DNA from: Caenorhabditis remanei
Lineage: Eukaryota; Nematoda; Chromadorea; Rhabditida; Rhabditidae
Reading direction: 5' to 3'
Length of the DNA stretch: 64,000 nt
Assembly: GCF_010183535.1 (NCBI RefSeq)
Contig: NC_071333.1
Coordinates: forward strand, 2,852,001 to 2,916,000
Below are positions 33,225 to 44,529 of the stretch, in pieces. The position numbers were made by a program, and so were the translations under genes. The stretch's first letter is position 1. Every line of letters starts with the position of its first letter. The notes under the pieces are model-generated. The model ran no database searches. It was not told the origin of the DNA and saw nothing but the letters and a program-made list of their open reading frames with translations.

Positions 33225-34028
33225 AAATTGTTGTGGTTTGAGCAATGATTCCGGACAAAAATTGGTACAGGGGCAAAGCATTATGATAATTGAAATGGTC
33301 ATTGAAAATGATCATTGAAAAAATAACAAATAGACGTTGCGAAATAATTGTTTTGAACGGATTTCCCGGAGTTCCACCATCGTCATTAATCTCTTTCCTT
33401 ACCGTCAAGAACAAGATTGTGGTAGAATGATGTGAATTCATAGAAATGGAGTAAAATATGAGATATCGGATGAAATATACTAGTATTTTATTGTATGCTT
33501 CATGAATGAATAGAGATTCTTAACTTTTTTTTGATTTTCAAAAATTGGGATTCAGCAAAGCGTAGAAACTATGACAACACTGGAAAGATGATGCAATTGT
33601 GTTGTGAAATTATTTCAGTTCATGGAATCGTAGCTTTCAATATTATAACAAAGTTGGAGGACTGATTCAAAAAATTTTGTAACAAGAGTTATTGATAACG
33701 GGAATAAGGAAATTCTAATGACGGAAAAATATAATTGAGTCCTTCATATTTCAAGCTTTCGGAGCAATTCTATGTTTGCAAAGAATGAATGGGATTCAGA
33801 ATGAAAACGTTGGAAAAAACCAGAAGATAGTTGGGATTGATACTGAATATATGACACATGATTATGGTGTTAAAAGAGGAAATACATTTTGATTGTTGGA
33901 ATGATCATTGAGAAAATAACAAATTGATGTTGTGAAATAATTGTTTTGAACCGATTTCTGAGATAAGTACAGTCACTTGATCAATAGAAAGGAGAATTAA
34001 GCAAAAAATCAGAAACTGAACATATTTC
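33225..34028. other. Upstream region of the mlc-4-like gene
   Basis: AT-rich with no exon. It includes two diverged copies of a phrase: GAAAATGATCATTGAAAAAATAACAAAT (33304) and GGAATGATCATTGAGAAAATAACAAAT (33898), each followed by GTTGnGAAATAATTGTTTTGAAC, about 595 bp apart. Confidence 0.5.
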
Positions 34029-35041
34029 GGTACTTTATGGTTTAACGGGTGTTTATTTAATTAACGGGTGTTTATATAATAGACGGGTGTTTTGAGAATT
34101 AACGGGTGCAATACCAAAATCTAAGAATAAACGGGTGTTTATAAATCATTTTTTCAGCAGTTTTCAAGTTTTATGTTAATTCACTGGTTTATCATTTTTT
34201 GCTATTTTCTACCGTTTTACATGCATACTTTCAATTAATTTGTATGCAATCACTGGTAATAGTCTATTTGTCGTGGAATTAATTAGCCATCGATTTACGA
34301 CCTTGATTAACCAGCCTCACAACTCTATGGGTTCTATAAATTCGAAAATATATAACGAAAGTGGCTTTGAAAAGTTTAGCAATAAGTTCAATGCGTGATA
34401 CATGACCTTTTACCATTCGGAGGAAATACTCAACAACTTTTGTCCACTACTTGCGTGGTTCTATCCTCTGATTGTGCAGGCCTCAAGATAACGATCGTCC
34501 TCAGTTTGCCGCATAAAGGAAACAAAATCGTCAGTTCAACCGCTCTTGCTCGCTCGGACAATAACTCAACTGCCGCTCTGCCCAATCATGATTGCAACCG
34601 TGGCTCAACTGATCGTTTTCAACGAAGACTCCTCATATGCTCCGGATCCCCAAAAACTTAAGGCATCACAAGTATCCCTTCTTCATTTAAAAAATTGCGG
34701 ATATCCTCCTCTAATCAAAAATGCTGTGTTAAAAATGTTTCCACACTTACAGTACTGCGTATTGAGTAACAACCCTTCATCCTTTTTGAGTGTGCGATAC
34801 TAGGATGTTATTACCAGTGATTGCGTACAAAATAATTGAAAGTATGCATGTAAAACGGTAGAAAATAGCAAAAAATGGTAAACCAGCGAATGAACAGGAA
34901 ACTTGAAAACTGCTGAAAAAATGATTTATAAACACCCGTTTATTCTTAGATTTTGGTATTGAACCCGTTAATTCTCAAAACACCCGTCTATTATATAAAC
35001 ACCCGTTAATTAAATAAACACCCGTTAAACCATAAAGTACC
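34029..35041. mobile_element. Foldback transposon, 232-bp terminal inverted repeats
   Basis: Left TIR 34029-34260 and right TIR 34810-35041 are both 232 bp and closely matching. Each holds about five copies of a short motif, ACGGGTGTTTAT or ACGGGTGTTTTGA, which makes a stepped pattern of CACCCG/CGGGTG. The ends read GGTACTTTATGGTTTAAC. I see no transposase. The 549-bp centre has a GC content and codon look unlike the flanks; see the entry for 34546-34803. Target duplication not clear. Confidence 0.88.
34546..34803 (+). pseudogene. Coding-like sequence carried inside the foldback element
   Basis: An open frame of 85 codons runs from 34546 to the inner edge of the right TIR; it includes PDPQKLKASQVSLLHLKNCG and YPPLIKNAVLKMFPHLQYC. 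It looks like a fragment of a cellular protein with helical repeats, not a transposase. No introns seen; I do not recognise the family. It is probably a captured host fragment. Confidence 0.4.
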
Positions 35042-36568
35042 CATAGTTCCAACTAAAAGAGGAAAACGAAAAGGAAAAGAGAACAAGTGCAAACAAAGAA
35101 TATTGATGAGGTATATGTATAATTTATTTGGCTACGTGGCAACACAATGAGAAATTAGAATATGGAGAAAAAGAGAAGTAGAGTAGAAAAGATAACGATA
35201 ACAAGTCGATGTTAAGAAATAAGACAATTATTACAGTTTTTCAAGTGCCATAATTATTAGAAATTGCTTAACAACGCGATTTTTCTGATTTAGAAATAGT
35301 TGCCTACTTTTTGGTAGATTTCTGAATTTAGTACGCAGAAGTACCATAATTACAGGAAAAATAGAAGCATCAATTAACAGAAAACGATGAGGACTTATTT
35401 GCATTTCCAGCATTCATAGGCTTATGAGAATAAATAAAATTAAAGCTGAGAAAATCGGAAAGATCCGCTAACCATTGGCTACTGAATGAATGACACAAAG
35501 AGGTTGTGTTGCCCAAGGCGGGGCATTGTGGTGATAGAGACAAAAAGATGTAGAGAATTAGAACATGAACAAACTGATATTTCATAGTAGATGTTCGAAA
35601 AAACGTTAGTGATGACAAATGAATATTCAAAAATCTTACATTAGTTCAGAAGATTTATAGAAAACGTGAACAAAGAACAACAAAACAACAAACCAGCAAA
35701 AATCAAGGATGTGTTACATATATTTTCATTATTGTGTATGTGGTCTACCATTCATTATGCTAAACATTTGCCACATAGAGAAGTGTTGTGTATTGTACAT
35801 TTACGCCAGAAGAACATAATCAAAGCTGAGGAAAGATGAACAAGAAAAAAGGCCTCTGAATAATGGCACATGACTGTCGTGTTTTCAGGACGGGGGCATT
35901 TTGGTCATTGGTTTTTTTTACAGTAATGAAGAGAAAAAGAAAATTCGAACACCGGGAAAGCGCATCACCAAACAAATTGAGGAGTTGAGATTCAAGCTAG
36001 TCAGAAGATACAGCTTGGAGCACTGCTGATTGTTTTAGGAATTCTAATTGGGGGCAGTTGATTGTCCAGTTTTCTCGAATTCCCTGACTTTTTCCATTGA
36101 AAAATAGATATTTCGTGCATTTTCAAGCTTTAAACGCGGTTATTAACAACCATATAGGGCATATTGGAGCGTTGTGGAAAGAACTGCTAACTGGGCAGTT
36201 GTGTAGGTAATCCTGGTTTCATTTGATAATTGCGAAGTTGTGTTGATTTATCTAGTAGTTTTTAACATAAAATAACTACAATGCACAAGTATAACCTCTG
36301 AAATTGAGTTTGTTGACGCAGAGGAACATTATTGTGAAACTGATTAAAGAATTGGATTCGTCTGTCAAAAACATCATCTGGGAAAAACTTTTGGATCACG
36401 AGCTCTAAACGTGGATGTTGACGTGGACAAATAAGAAAAGTGCACTTTCCACTGTAGAATAAGTATACATTTGTGATGGTAAGTTTCAGATGATTCGAAA
36501 AACCTAATTAAATTCAAATCATACGTAGGTTGTGTTTGTAGATTAACAAATTTATGTTTTTTTTACAG
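35042..36568. other. AT-rich spacer with one exon-like fragment
   Basis: Most shows no gene. 35924-36029, after a strong TTTTTTTACAG, reads NEEKKKIRTPGKRITKQIEE and on to a TGA, a coding-like last exon without a recognisable partner. 36540-36568 is the intron end of the collagen relic. Confidence 0.4.
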
Positions 36569-36650
36569 CTCATGGAATGATGGACCACCGGGTGTCCTGG
36601 GACCTCCCGGACGACCAGGGCATGCTGGATTGATGGAAGTGTTTTTTTAA
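36569..36650 (+). pseudogene. Collagen terminal exon relic
   Basis: After TTTTTTTTACAG the frame reads NDGPPGVLGPPGRPGHAG, six Gly-X-Y triplets, then LMEVFF and a stop at 36650. Gly-X-Y runs of this sort are typical of cuticle collagens. Upstream exons are not visible within 600 bp, so this is probably a leftover fragment. Confidence 0.6.
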
Positions 36651-36696
36651 AGGATGGATAACTTGTTATGAGTTAATAAAGATAACTTGTTATGAG

Positions 36697-37078
36697 CATA
36701 CTTGTCACGGGCCGGGCCGGGCCGGGCCGGGCCGGGCCGAAATCAGGAAAAATCTCGGCCCGGCCCGGCCCGGCCCGGCCCGTGGCCCGGCCCGGCCCGC
36801 TCGGCCCGTTTTGAAACATTTTTTCAAAACATTTTGAGTTTTTGAACTTTTTTTGGAAATTTTTTGAAATTTTTTGAAAAAAGTATAGTTTTCGAATGAA
36901 CATTTAAAATTGAATCAAAATGTGAATATGTAATGATAATTTAAGCATTTTTACTGTTTTTTTTCGAAAAATTTCAAAAAAAAAATTGGTAAAAATGTGT
37001 ACCCATTTTTGAATCCGGGCCGCCGGGCCGGGCCGGGCCAAGAGAAATTTCGGCCCGGCCCGATTTTTGACAAGTATG
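36697..37078. mobile_element. hAT-type GGGCC-rich palindromic MITE
   Basis: Ends CATACTTGTCA...TGACAAGTATG. Flanked by GTTATGAG on both sides (36689-36696 and 37079-37086), an 8-bp target duplication. Begins with several GGGCC tandem units and has CCCGG-rich blocks at the other end, around an AT-rich core with poly-T/poly-A complementarity. Confidence 0.92.
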
Positions 37079-37276
37079 GTTATGAGTTAATAAAGAGGAA
37101 ACTTTCATGAGTAAGATTTTCGAAAAAATGATGAAGAATACAAAAATATTTAATCTGGAAACCAGTGATATAAACTGCAAAAAACAATGAACTGATCATC
37201 AGAAATCTGGGAGTGAAAGGAAGTCATGATAACTGAAATATTAGAATTATGAAATAGTAAAAGTTTTTGAAAAAAC

Positions 37277-38951
37277 TCACAATCGTCGGTACATTCTGCA
37301 TTCAATTATTTGTGGTTCATCGGTGTTATAATGGTAGTCGATTGTCCATTTGTATGAAAGGGACGAGTTGAAATAAAAATAATCTGTTTGTGCAGTTCCA
37401 TAAAGAGGGTACGAATGGTTACTTGGAAATTTCAGAACAACAAAGCCATCAGTACTTTCAATTGTATAATTCATTGAAACAAATAAATTGTGACGTGCTG
37501 CAAACATTGTGAGTGATGTAGTTTACCTTGGAAACTAGCCCTACTATGGTTTTGAACAGTTATTACAACTGAACACAAGTCTGCATAACCCGGTGTTTTG
37601 AATGGTAGTTCGATTCTACCCGATTCAGAAACCACAAAGTTTTGAGCAATAAATTGGTAAGGTGTGTAGAGTATTCCGGTCACGTAGTAAAAAGCCTGAA
37701 ATTGTTAGATAAAAAGAGAATGCAGTGGCGATCACCACCAAAAATGCTTTGGTCCTCTGTTTTAAAGGAACGTAATCATCAAGATGGTACTATTGGGAAC
37801 TGCAGAAAGACTTTCCTTATACAGTACCGGACGAAAAGCTATCAATTTTTGCCGTTTTCAGTGGAAACTGCCCAACTTTGAGAGTGTGGCATGGTAATTC
37901 TGATTGACCCATCAAGTAGATTACTAATAAATCATGGAGATCAAAAGTAGAGCTTCATTTTTGTAGTTTTCAACTTTTTTGTACGAGCACTCCCTAGCAA
38001 GTTACGTATCGACAAAGTAGTTTTTCCTTTAAAGCGACCAATTTCAGTGCCGAATAGTGCGATTTTTGAGCTGCCGTCTTAAAATGACCATAACTCTCTA
38101 GAGAGAGCTCGTACAAAAAAGTTGTCAACTTCAAAAATGCAGCTCTAATTTTGATCTCTATGATTTATTAGCTATCTATTTTGATGGGTCAATCAGAATT
38201 ACCATGACACACTCTCAAAGTTGGGCAAAATCAACTGAAAACGGCAAACATTGATAGCTATTTGTTTGGTACTGTAAATAACTTTTGCAGAATAATTAAA
38301 TTTATATTCTAATTAGCACTTTTTTTAAAACTCACATTCGAAAGATCACTTTTGCTAGCGAACAGACATATTCCATTGGTTTGAAATGACATGTCGTATA
38401 GTGAGGTAGAATCGGAACCACCTGATGGGATACTGTCGACAGCAATGTGCACCATCACATTATTTACTCGTAGTTGGAAAATAATGTCAGATACAGCAGA
38501 TTCATCTGGATACCGTTTCACCGCTATATACACTTGGGCTCCGCATAATGAAACCTTTCCGTTATTGAGAAACTTCTGAAATACTTTTTGAATAAGATGT
38601 GAAGGAGAACAGTTCAAACCTTCAACACATTGTACAAATTACTCCCATTTGTTTTGTTTCCATAACCAAGTGATGGATCAGGCGCGTGAGACCGCAGAGA
38701 AGCATTGAAACTTCTGAATCAAAATGTCTAATAGAGCAGCAAAAACAAAAACCAAACTTACTCAGTGTCCGAGTGATACTCAATTTCCTCTTCCTGTTTT
38801 GTATCGAATCGAACATTTGCCATTGTTGTATACACATAAGCATAATAAACCATAATATAAGCACCAAGTTTATATGTATCATAGTCGATATCCGTCGAAT
38901 AGGCGTACAAAACGGTGTTGTTCTGATGAGGAATACATGCGGCAGAAGAAC
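37277..38951 (-). CDS. Secreted-type VWA-like protein, nematode-expanded family (5' end missing)
   Basis: Minus-strand exons: 38951-38762, 38713-38620, 38575-38336, 37695-37545, 37497-37277; about 298 aa, all phases fit. Recognisable blocks are NNTVLYAYSTD, ANVRFDT, PDPSLGYGNKT, SLCGAQVYIAVKRYP, NNVMVHIAVDSIPSGG, FQTNGICLFAS, PYQFIAQNFVV and a beta-rich C-terminal part with N-glycosylation sites. This is a von Willebrand A-like fold found in large Caenorhabditis families of secreted proteins, some fused to C-type lectins. The first exon begins in mid-codon after TTTAG (38952), and I find no signal-peptide exon upstream, so the 5' end is missing or lies further away. The last intron is either 47 bp (donor GTAGGG) or, less likely, 29 bp (donor GTAAAC). 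A family A repeat fills intron 3. Confidence 0.75.
37872..38250. repeat. Family A repeat in an intron of the VWA-like gene
   Basis: One of the cleanest copies: CAACTTTGAGAGTGTGGCATGGTAATTC on the left against ACCATGACACACTCTCAAAGTTG on the right, with inner arms TTTTTGTACGAGC/GCTCGTACAAAAAA. Full-length arms of about 150 bp. Confidence 0.8.
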
Positions 38952-39425
38952 CTAAATTTGTTTCATTCTGTTAGGAGAACGTATAACTGTAATCTGAAAC
39001 ATTTTTTTTCTAGGACTAGATCCTAATTTAAACAATAATATTTTCTAACAAAACTAATGTTTTCTGAACTATATATTGATTTTATAATAAATATTAGTTG
39101 GGAAGGGAGGGTGATAGAATTGAATATGAATGACTGAAATAAGTCTGCGTAAAACACTTGATTGTTATCAGCGAAGAGCCCTCATGATTTTTCTTTCCAC
39201 TCGTAAAACGCTTGATGAAAAGGAGCGACAAGTAAAAATTGGAAATGAAGTCGAGAAAGGTATTGTAAAAAATATTTGACTGCCTGAGAGTTTTAAATAG
39301 ACAATTTAAGGTTTTATGTTCTTTTCAATTAAGACATTCTATTAATAGGAAATACGTTCTGATCACCGCGGTATTTAAAATAAAAGGCAAAATAATTTGG
39401 CAACTTCTGAAAAATCGTGAAGTAA
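38952..39425. other. Divergent intergenic region
   Basis: AT-rich sequence between the minus-strand VWA-like gene and a plus-strand gene. GAAGTCGAGAAAGGTATTG (39247) looks exon-like, but I cannot place it. No promoter element stands out. Confidence 0.35.
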
Positions 39426-39975
39426 ATGGTCCTGAACTCCTTTATTACAAATGGACAATTGGCTGTCAATACAGTACTAATACAGTGTTCCACAAATCAT
39501 AGAGAAAGTAATCATGCAGAAAGTACAGCTATTGGTAAGTATCATGTTGTCTTCGGGTAACACGACTTCTTTTCACTACCAAATTATTAATAATTTTGTG
39601 TTTTAATGTTATTTTGTTCTGTTAAAATTACTAACTTCTTATTATCGTTTTTTGGTTTGGCTTTTTTTAGAGGTTTTCATTTTTTTCGACGCGATAACAT
39701 TAGAATAAAACGTGACGGAAGTGATGCCTCTCAATAATTTGTTATCAGTTGGGTTCTTAATGTTCGTTTGTGTTTAAGAAGAGTTAACACCCTTTAACAC
39801 TCAACATGTCATAAGAATGTCATTAATAATACAATTTTTTTTAGATGGTGCTTGGGCACAGCTGAGTGAAGAAGAAAGGCTGGAATGGAAAAACCGCTGT
39901 GAGACTTTGAAAATGTGGCAAATCCACCAGATCCAGCACGGGTGGATCATTCATAAGCGACCTAACGTAAACTAA
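39426..39975 (+). CDS. Small protein with HMG-like segment, 79 aa
   Basis: Exon 39426-39534 and exon 39845-39975, with GTAAGT and TTTTTTTTAG splice sites; phases fit. The second exon reads DGAWAQLSEEERLEWKNR and on, like helix 2 of an HMG box (W-x2-L-S-x2-E-R-x2-W), but the helix 1 part is missing. The 3' flank is duplicated downstream of the PHD gene at 46.7 kb, so this may be a rearranged 3' piece of a paralog of that gene. No family assigned with confidence. Confidence 0.45.
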
Positions 39976-40660
39976 TTTCATCAAAAAAACTATAATAAAT
40001 GTTTTTAAACTTTAAAAAATTGTGCTTCTACGACAACTATAATAAATGTTTTTAAACATTTAAAAAATTGTGCTTCTACGACTTCAAAAAAAAAATTTAA
40101 GTTTTGCATCTTTGCTCACCTACAGTAACCCAGGGGCCGGTACATGATAATATAAGAATATGTTCCTATGGCACTCGTTGCTTGAGTCTGACAGAGAATA
40201 CGTTATATAACTACAGTAGCGGTCATACGTGAGTACACTTCTATACTTTCATGTGTATCTCAATGTCAGCTGAAATAAGTCCGTTTTGAATAAACTTTTT
40301 TTGTAATATTAAAATGCTTCTGCGGATCTAGACCACCGTGCTGCAGCTCCGGAAGTCGAAAATAGTATGTTTGGCTAAATTGTTATAACTAATCGTAAAA
40401 CGGTCAAAAATGCTTTGAGTTTTTTTCATTTATATAACTTTAGTTTTTGACTGTTACCCAATTTTTCATGTTTTTTGATAATAAAACAATGGCAAATCGC
40501 AAGTGTGAGTTGAAATTTAAGTGAAAAACACAATTTATGCCGTTTTTTTAAAAGATAATCACAATTGTTTCATAATCAAATAACATGAAAAACTGAGTAA
40601 AAGTTGGAAACTAAAGTTTTATGGGTTAAAAAAGTTCAAAAAAAGTTTTCTCAAAACCGT
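39976..40660 (+). repeat. Duplicated 3' flank, copy 1
   Basis: Ordered matches with 46800-47280: CTATAATAAA, TTTGCTCACCTACAGTAACCCAGG, CCACCGTGCTGCAGCTCC, GTATGTTTGGCTAAA, then GATAATAAAACAATG and AAATCGCAAGT. The copies are clearly diverged. 39985-40080 also holds an internal tandem repeat of about 47 bp (CTATAATAAATGTTTTTAAA). Confidence 0.75.
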
Positions 40661-40944
40661 GATTTTCAATTGTTGATATTGAATTTTGATAATGAAAGGA
40701 GAGAGCGATGATCCCAACAACAATTCGGTGGGCAGGACAACAGAGAGATTCGAGAAATCAAGGATAATTTTAAAATGGCAAGTGTCGCATTCTTTATGGC
40801 CAGTGCTGTATTTCTAGAAAAAAAACCTGTTCTATGAGGATGGAGATAACAGCTTAATTTGAAAATTAATTTCACTGAATGTTTCCAATTTCCCAATTTT
40901 ATCGGATGTCCTGCATAAAAACCAAAGAACCATGTTAATAAAAA

Positions 40945-41080
40945 GAAAGAAAAAACAAAAAACAAACTACGACGACACGGTCCTGTGGTAACTCGCGACG
41001 CTGGGGAATCGAGCCGCGAGTCGCTTCAACTCCAGCCCCGGTTGTTATCCAGTAGGCCATCCGTGTTGCCACGTGACGTG
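40945..41080 (-). ncRNA. tRNA-like pol III element
   Basis: Minus strand: A box TGGCCTACTGG (41059-41049), B box GGCTCGATTCC (41015-41005), T-run terminators near 40970-40955. ACACGG/CCGTGT can close an acceptor-like stem, and ACTCGCG/CGCGAGT forms a strong arm. It does not fold into a standard tRNA, so a SINE-like or tRNA-derived gene is more likely. Confidence 0.5.
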
Positions 41081-42268
41081 AAAATAAGACGATTACACTT
41101 TCTGGAGGACAGGGTCTGTTAATGTGGCGAAGGACATGGGTAAAAGACAGATGTCATTTTGCCACGTATAAGAGGTTTCTTATTGAAAAACAATTTTCCG
41201 TTTTCCTGTTGATCACTTTCTTTTCCTGATTAACGAGACTTAAGACATACAGTTCGAAATACAAACAATAACTCAAAAAAGCTCATTGTTTTTGGAATTT
41301 CTAAATAACTACGACCTTGGTTCTCTAACTTCCCCGTTTACCAAAGTTTCTCTGTGAACTTTGAAAACATGTTTAGGCTCATCGATTTATGCATTTTTCT
41401 TTAAACTCAGAAATTTCCTTATACTCTTTTCAAGCGTATCACACGGCAATCAAGATTTCTTTGTTAGTAATTACCTTTTTCCATTTCACTGTCAAGTTTC
41501 TATTGCTGTTCGTTTTGTTTGCCTTCTAGAAGAAAGACAGACGCAGTGTTTTGTTTCACGCAACTCAATATGTGAACTATGTAATAATCTGAAAAAGTTA
41601 CGATTCGCATGACGAATCTAGCGGAGACTCTTCATGACAACACTTTTGTTTTGGTTTGTTTGGCAATATATAAAATAGGAATTATAGGCCGTATTGTTCC
41701 TGTTTTTGTGCATTCGCAAGTTCTGTCGATTCTGCTTTGTCATATTTTTTAGAAAAACATGACATTGGTTTTGTTTGTTTCGACCGGAATCGAATCACAT
41801 TACTGTCGGTATTTGAATGTCCATATTTTTTTGCAGTGATTTGTGACGGTTGGGTTTAAAACTAAGAATATACATTAATCATATTTTCACGTGTCATGAA
41901 TATTCACACATCAAGGGAAGTAAAGGCACATGACCACAAATGTTCGCCAACACACAGAGTGGGGAAGGGGAAGGGAGGGAGAGGCAGGTGGCTGAGTCCA
42001 CGGTCGTTCTTTAATTTGCGTCATAATCATGGATGGCGCAATTTTTTGAACAAAAGATTTTTGTGTTGCGTGACTGTTGCGTGATGAGAGAGATCGTAAA
42101 TGAGAGCAACAGAAAAAATTGATTGCGTCAATAGACTAGATGGGCGGAACGGTCCGCCCATTGTAGAGAGGATACATCTCGAATATGAATGTAGTCAGTT
42201 ACTACGCTAAGGCTAACAACTGTATGATGGCCGAAAAATTTCTTCCTGATTTTATTTGAATACATTTT
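41081..42268. other. Gene-free region upstream of the PHD gene
   Basis: No exon supported. 41945-42000 is G-rich (GGGGAAGGGGAAGGGAGGG), and 42140-42170 has an inverted GGGCGGA/TCCGCCC. Either could be a promoter feature but nothing proves it. Confidence 0.4.
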
Positions 42269-42627
42269 ATGACCCAGTTTTTTGAATGTTGTGGAGGTAA
42301 GCTATTTGCAGAGTTCGTAGTTCTAAAAACGTTTCTTACTGTAATTGCTTTTAGTTTGCACAAAAGGAGAAACCTGTTTTTAGTTTTGAAATGTTAATTC
42401 TGGCATGGAACAAGACGGATAATAAGTTTTCCACATATTCAACTTGTGACACCCACTTATTAGATTTTGTAATATCTTCTTGCCCTTCATAGTCTGTGGT
42501 AAAAACTAGAAATTAGTCCCTGTCTTCCGTACTAGTGACAAACCTTTAAAAATTGCACAGAAAGCCTTCTATCACACATCATAAATCACATGTTTGTATT
42601 GTTGTTAGTGAAAATCTTTACTATTAT

Positions 42628-42921
42628 CATACTTGTCACGGGCCGGGCCAAAATCAGAAAAAAAATCGGCCCGGCCCGTAGCCCGGCCCGCTCGGCCCGT
42701 TTGAAACATTTTTGAAAATTTGATGTTTTTTTTGGAAATTTTTTGAAAAAAAAATTTTTCGATTAAAAATTCAAAATTCAATAAAAAGGTAAATATGTAT
42801 GATAATTTAAGCATTTTTACTCTAAGTTTTCGAAAAATTTCAGGAAATTGTTTTACAAAATGAGTACACATTTTTGAATCCTGGCCGACGGTCCTGGCCG
42901 GCCCGATTTTTGACAAGTATG
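42628..42921. mobile_element. hAT-type GGGCC-rich MITE in intron 1 of the PHD gene
   Basis: CATACTTGTCA...TGACAAGTATG, flanked by ACTATTAT on both sides (42620-42627; 42922-42929). Core is AT-rich with GGCCCG blocks at both ends. Shorter than the copy at 36697. Confidence 0.92.
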
Positions 42922-43354
42922 ACTATTATTACTATTTGACTCATGTGTTTATTTGTGCTGTGTTCGTAGTATGAGTCGGCTGGTAATTAAGAAAATGTGA
43001 AAACCGAAAGTAATTCGTTCTGAGAACACCACTTTATTTCAGAATACACCTCCGCTCGATATCGCTTCAACCTGCATACCAAAGTGGTTGGGCCTGATGA
43101 TGATCAGAAGCTAGAGGCGACTTTCGACAAAACTCAGTGCAAAATGTGCATTATTTGCAAGAGAGGGGGAGCCAAGCTTCTTTCTTGTGAAGGATTCCAA
43201 AATGGAAAGGAGAAGACAGCTTGTATGAGTCGATTCTATTCGGAATGTATCAAAGTGAGTTTCTTGAAATTTACAGTACTTTAGATACAGTGTCGGTTAA
43301 AACTTTTGGTCCAAAAGTATATAAATTTGAATTGTTTTTAATTGAAAATTAACA

Positions 43355-44046
43355 ACTTTGAGAGTATCTCTCGTATCCTTGATTGTCCCACAATGAAAAT
43401 GTTGTATGGACTTTAGATTTCAAAAGTATTACTGCATTGTTATAGTTGTCAACTTCTTTTTACGAAGACATCCTCGTAAGTTACATATTGACAAAGTAAT
43501 TTCTCTCTCAAATTGACCAATTTAAGTGCAAATTAGTGCGGTTTTGGAGCTGTAATCTTAAAATGACCATAACTCTCTAGGGAGTGTTCGCACAAAAAAG
43601 TTGTCAACTACCAAAATGCAGTTTCACTTTTGATCTCTACAGTTCATACAAATATTTTATTGTGCGTCGATCAGTATTACGATGAGACACTCTCAAAATT
43701 GGACACTTTCAACTGAAAACAATCAAAGTCCGTATCTCTTGGACCGGTACTTATCATTAGGTCGAGGTTCTTTTTTCTCAAGTAAACATTTTGGTTTGAG
43801 TCAGAGCAAGAGTGGTCATTATATTTGTACGGCCACTCTCTAGAAACTTGCGGTCAATTCAAAAAAGCCGGTCAAAAACTGCATTTTTTTGCACTGAAGA
43901 TTGTTGATTTGAGAAATTAATATGTTCTGAGGCCTGTAACTTGCTAGTGAATGGTCGTACAAAAAAAGGTCAGCTACAAAAATAAAGTTCTTCTTTTATT
44001 CTGTATAGTTCATTCAAAATTTGTGTTTGTGGGTCAATCAGGGCTA
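43355..44046. repeat. Family A repeats in intron 2 of the PHD gene
   Basis: A full two-armed copy at about 43355-43735 (AACTTTGAGAGTATCTC against GAGACACTCTCAAAATTGGAC) is followed by a second, from about 43820, with TTGTACGGCCACTC/GAATGGTCGTACAAAA. The second is cut at 44046 by the LTR element and resumes at 45713 with TCATTTTCTCAAAATTTGAC. Confidence 0.7.
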
Positions 44047-44051
44047 CCGAG

Positions 44052-44519
44052 TGTGCTCGATTGTACTTTACACTCTCCCACTTTTCCTCTTTCTCTTTCC
44101 CGCTCCCCCAATCAGATGATTCATAAGATTGAGCCTTGAATCATTCTATCTTTTTTATTATTAACCAGCCTGTCTTCCCCGCCTTCGGCGGTTAAGCCGG
44201 CTGGCCTCTTCTCATTCACGTGGCAACCCTTTTTCAAATGTGCCCGCTTGGCCGAGTGGTCTAAAGCGGCGGTCGTGTCCAAAGCACTCTAGTTAGGTTT
44301 TGCCCGCAGGCTTAGTTTCTCTTCTCTTTCCAAAACCGTTGCGGACATCGCCTCAGACAGACAGACAACGCCCAATTGTATTTTATATATAAGAATGATA
44401 TTAAATTCCTCCACCCACACATTTATGTTTAAGCTCCGCCTCTGGTCAGTATAAAAGCCGAGGCGAGCGCCTATATTTTATCTTCAATAAATATTATTCC
44501 CACAGCCAGTTTTAATTTA
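44052..44519 (+). repeat. 5' LTR
   Basis: 468 bp, starts TGTGCTCG. It has TATAAAAG at about 44451 and AATAAA at about 44487, in the order expected for U3-R-U5 signals. Its inner end is TTTTAATTTA, where the 3' LTR has TTTTAACACA; elsewhere only a few mismatches (for example CTTCCCCG/CTTCTCCG). Confidence 0.9.
44242..44275 (+). other. tRNA 5'-half look-alike inside the LTR
   Basis: GCCCGCTTGGCCGAGTGG then TCTAAAGCGGCGGTC resembles the acceptor, D-arm and start of the anticodon arm of a type II (Leu/Ser) tRNA, and TGGCCGAGTGG (44249-44259) is a perfect A box. No matching 3' half or B box follows. The copy in the 3' LTR is at 45430-45463. Confidence 0.5.
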
Positions 44520-44529
44520 TGGTGCATCG
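44520..44529 (+). promoter_or_regulatory. Primer-binding site, tRNA-Gly(GCC) type
   Basis: TGGTGCATCG directly after the 5' LTR is complementary to the last seven bases plus CCA of the tRNA-Gly(GCC) gene at 19971-20041 (CGATGCA-CCA). The match ends after 10 bases. Confidence 0.75.

Noticed and set aside
37498..37526. A 29-bp intron in the VWA-like gene
   Set aside because: A donor 18 bp upstream (GTAGGG at 37544) gives a normal 47-bp intron with the same downstream frame, so an ultra-short intron is not needed.
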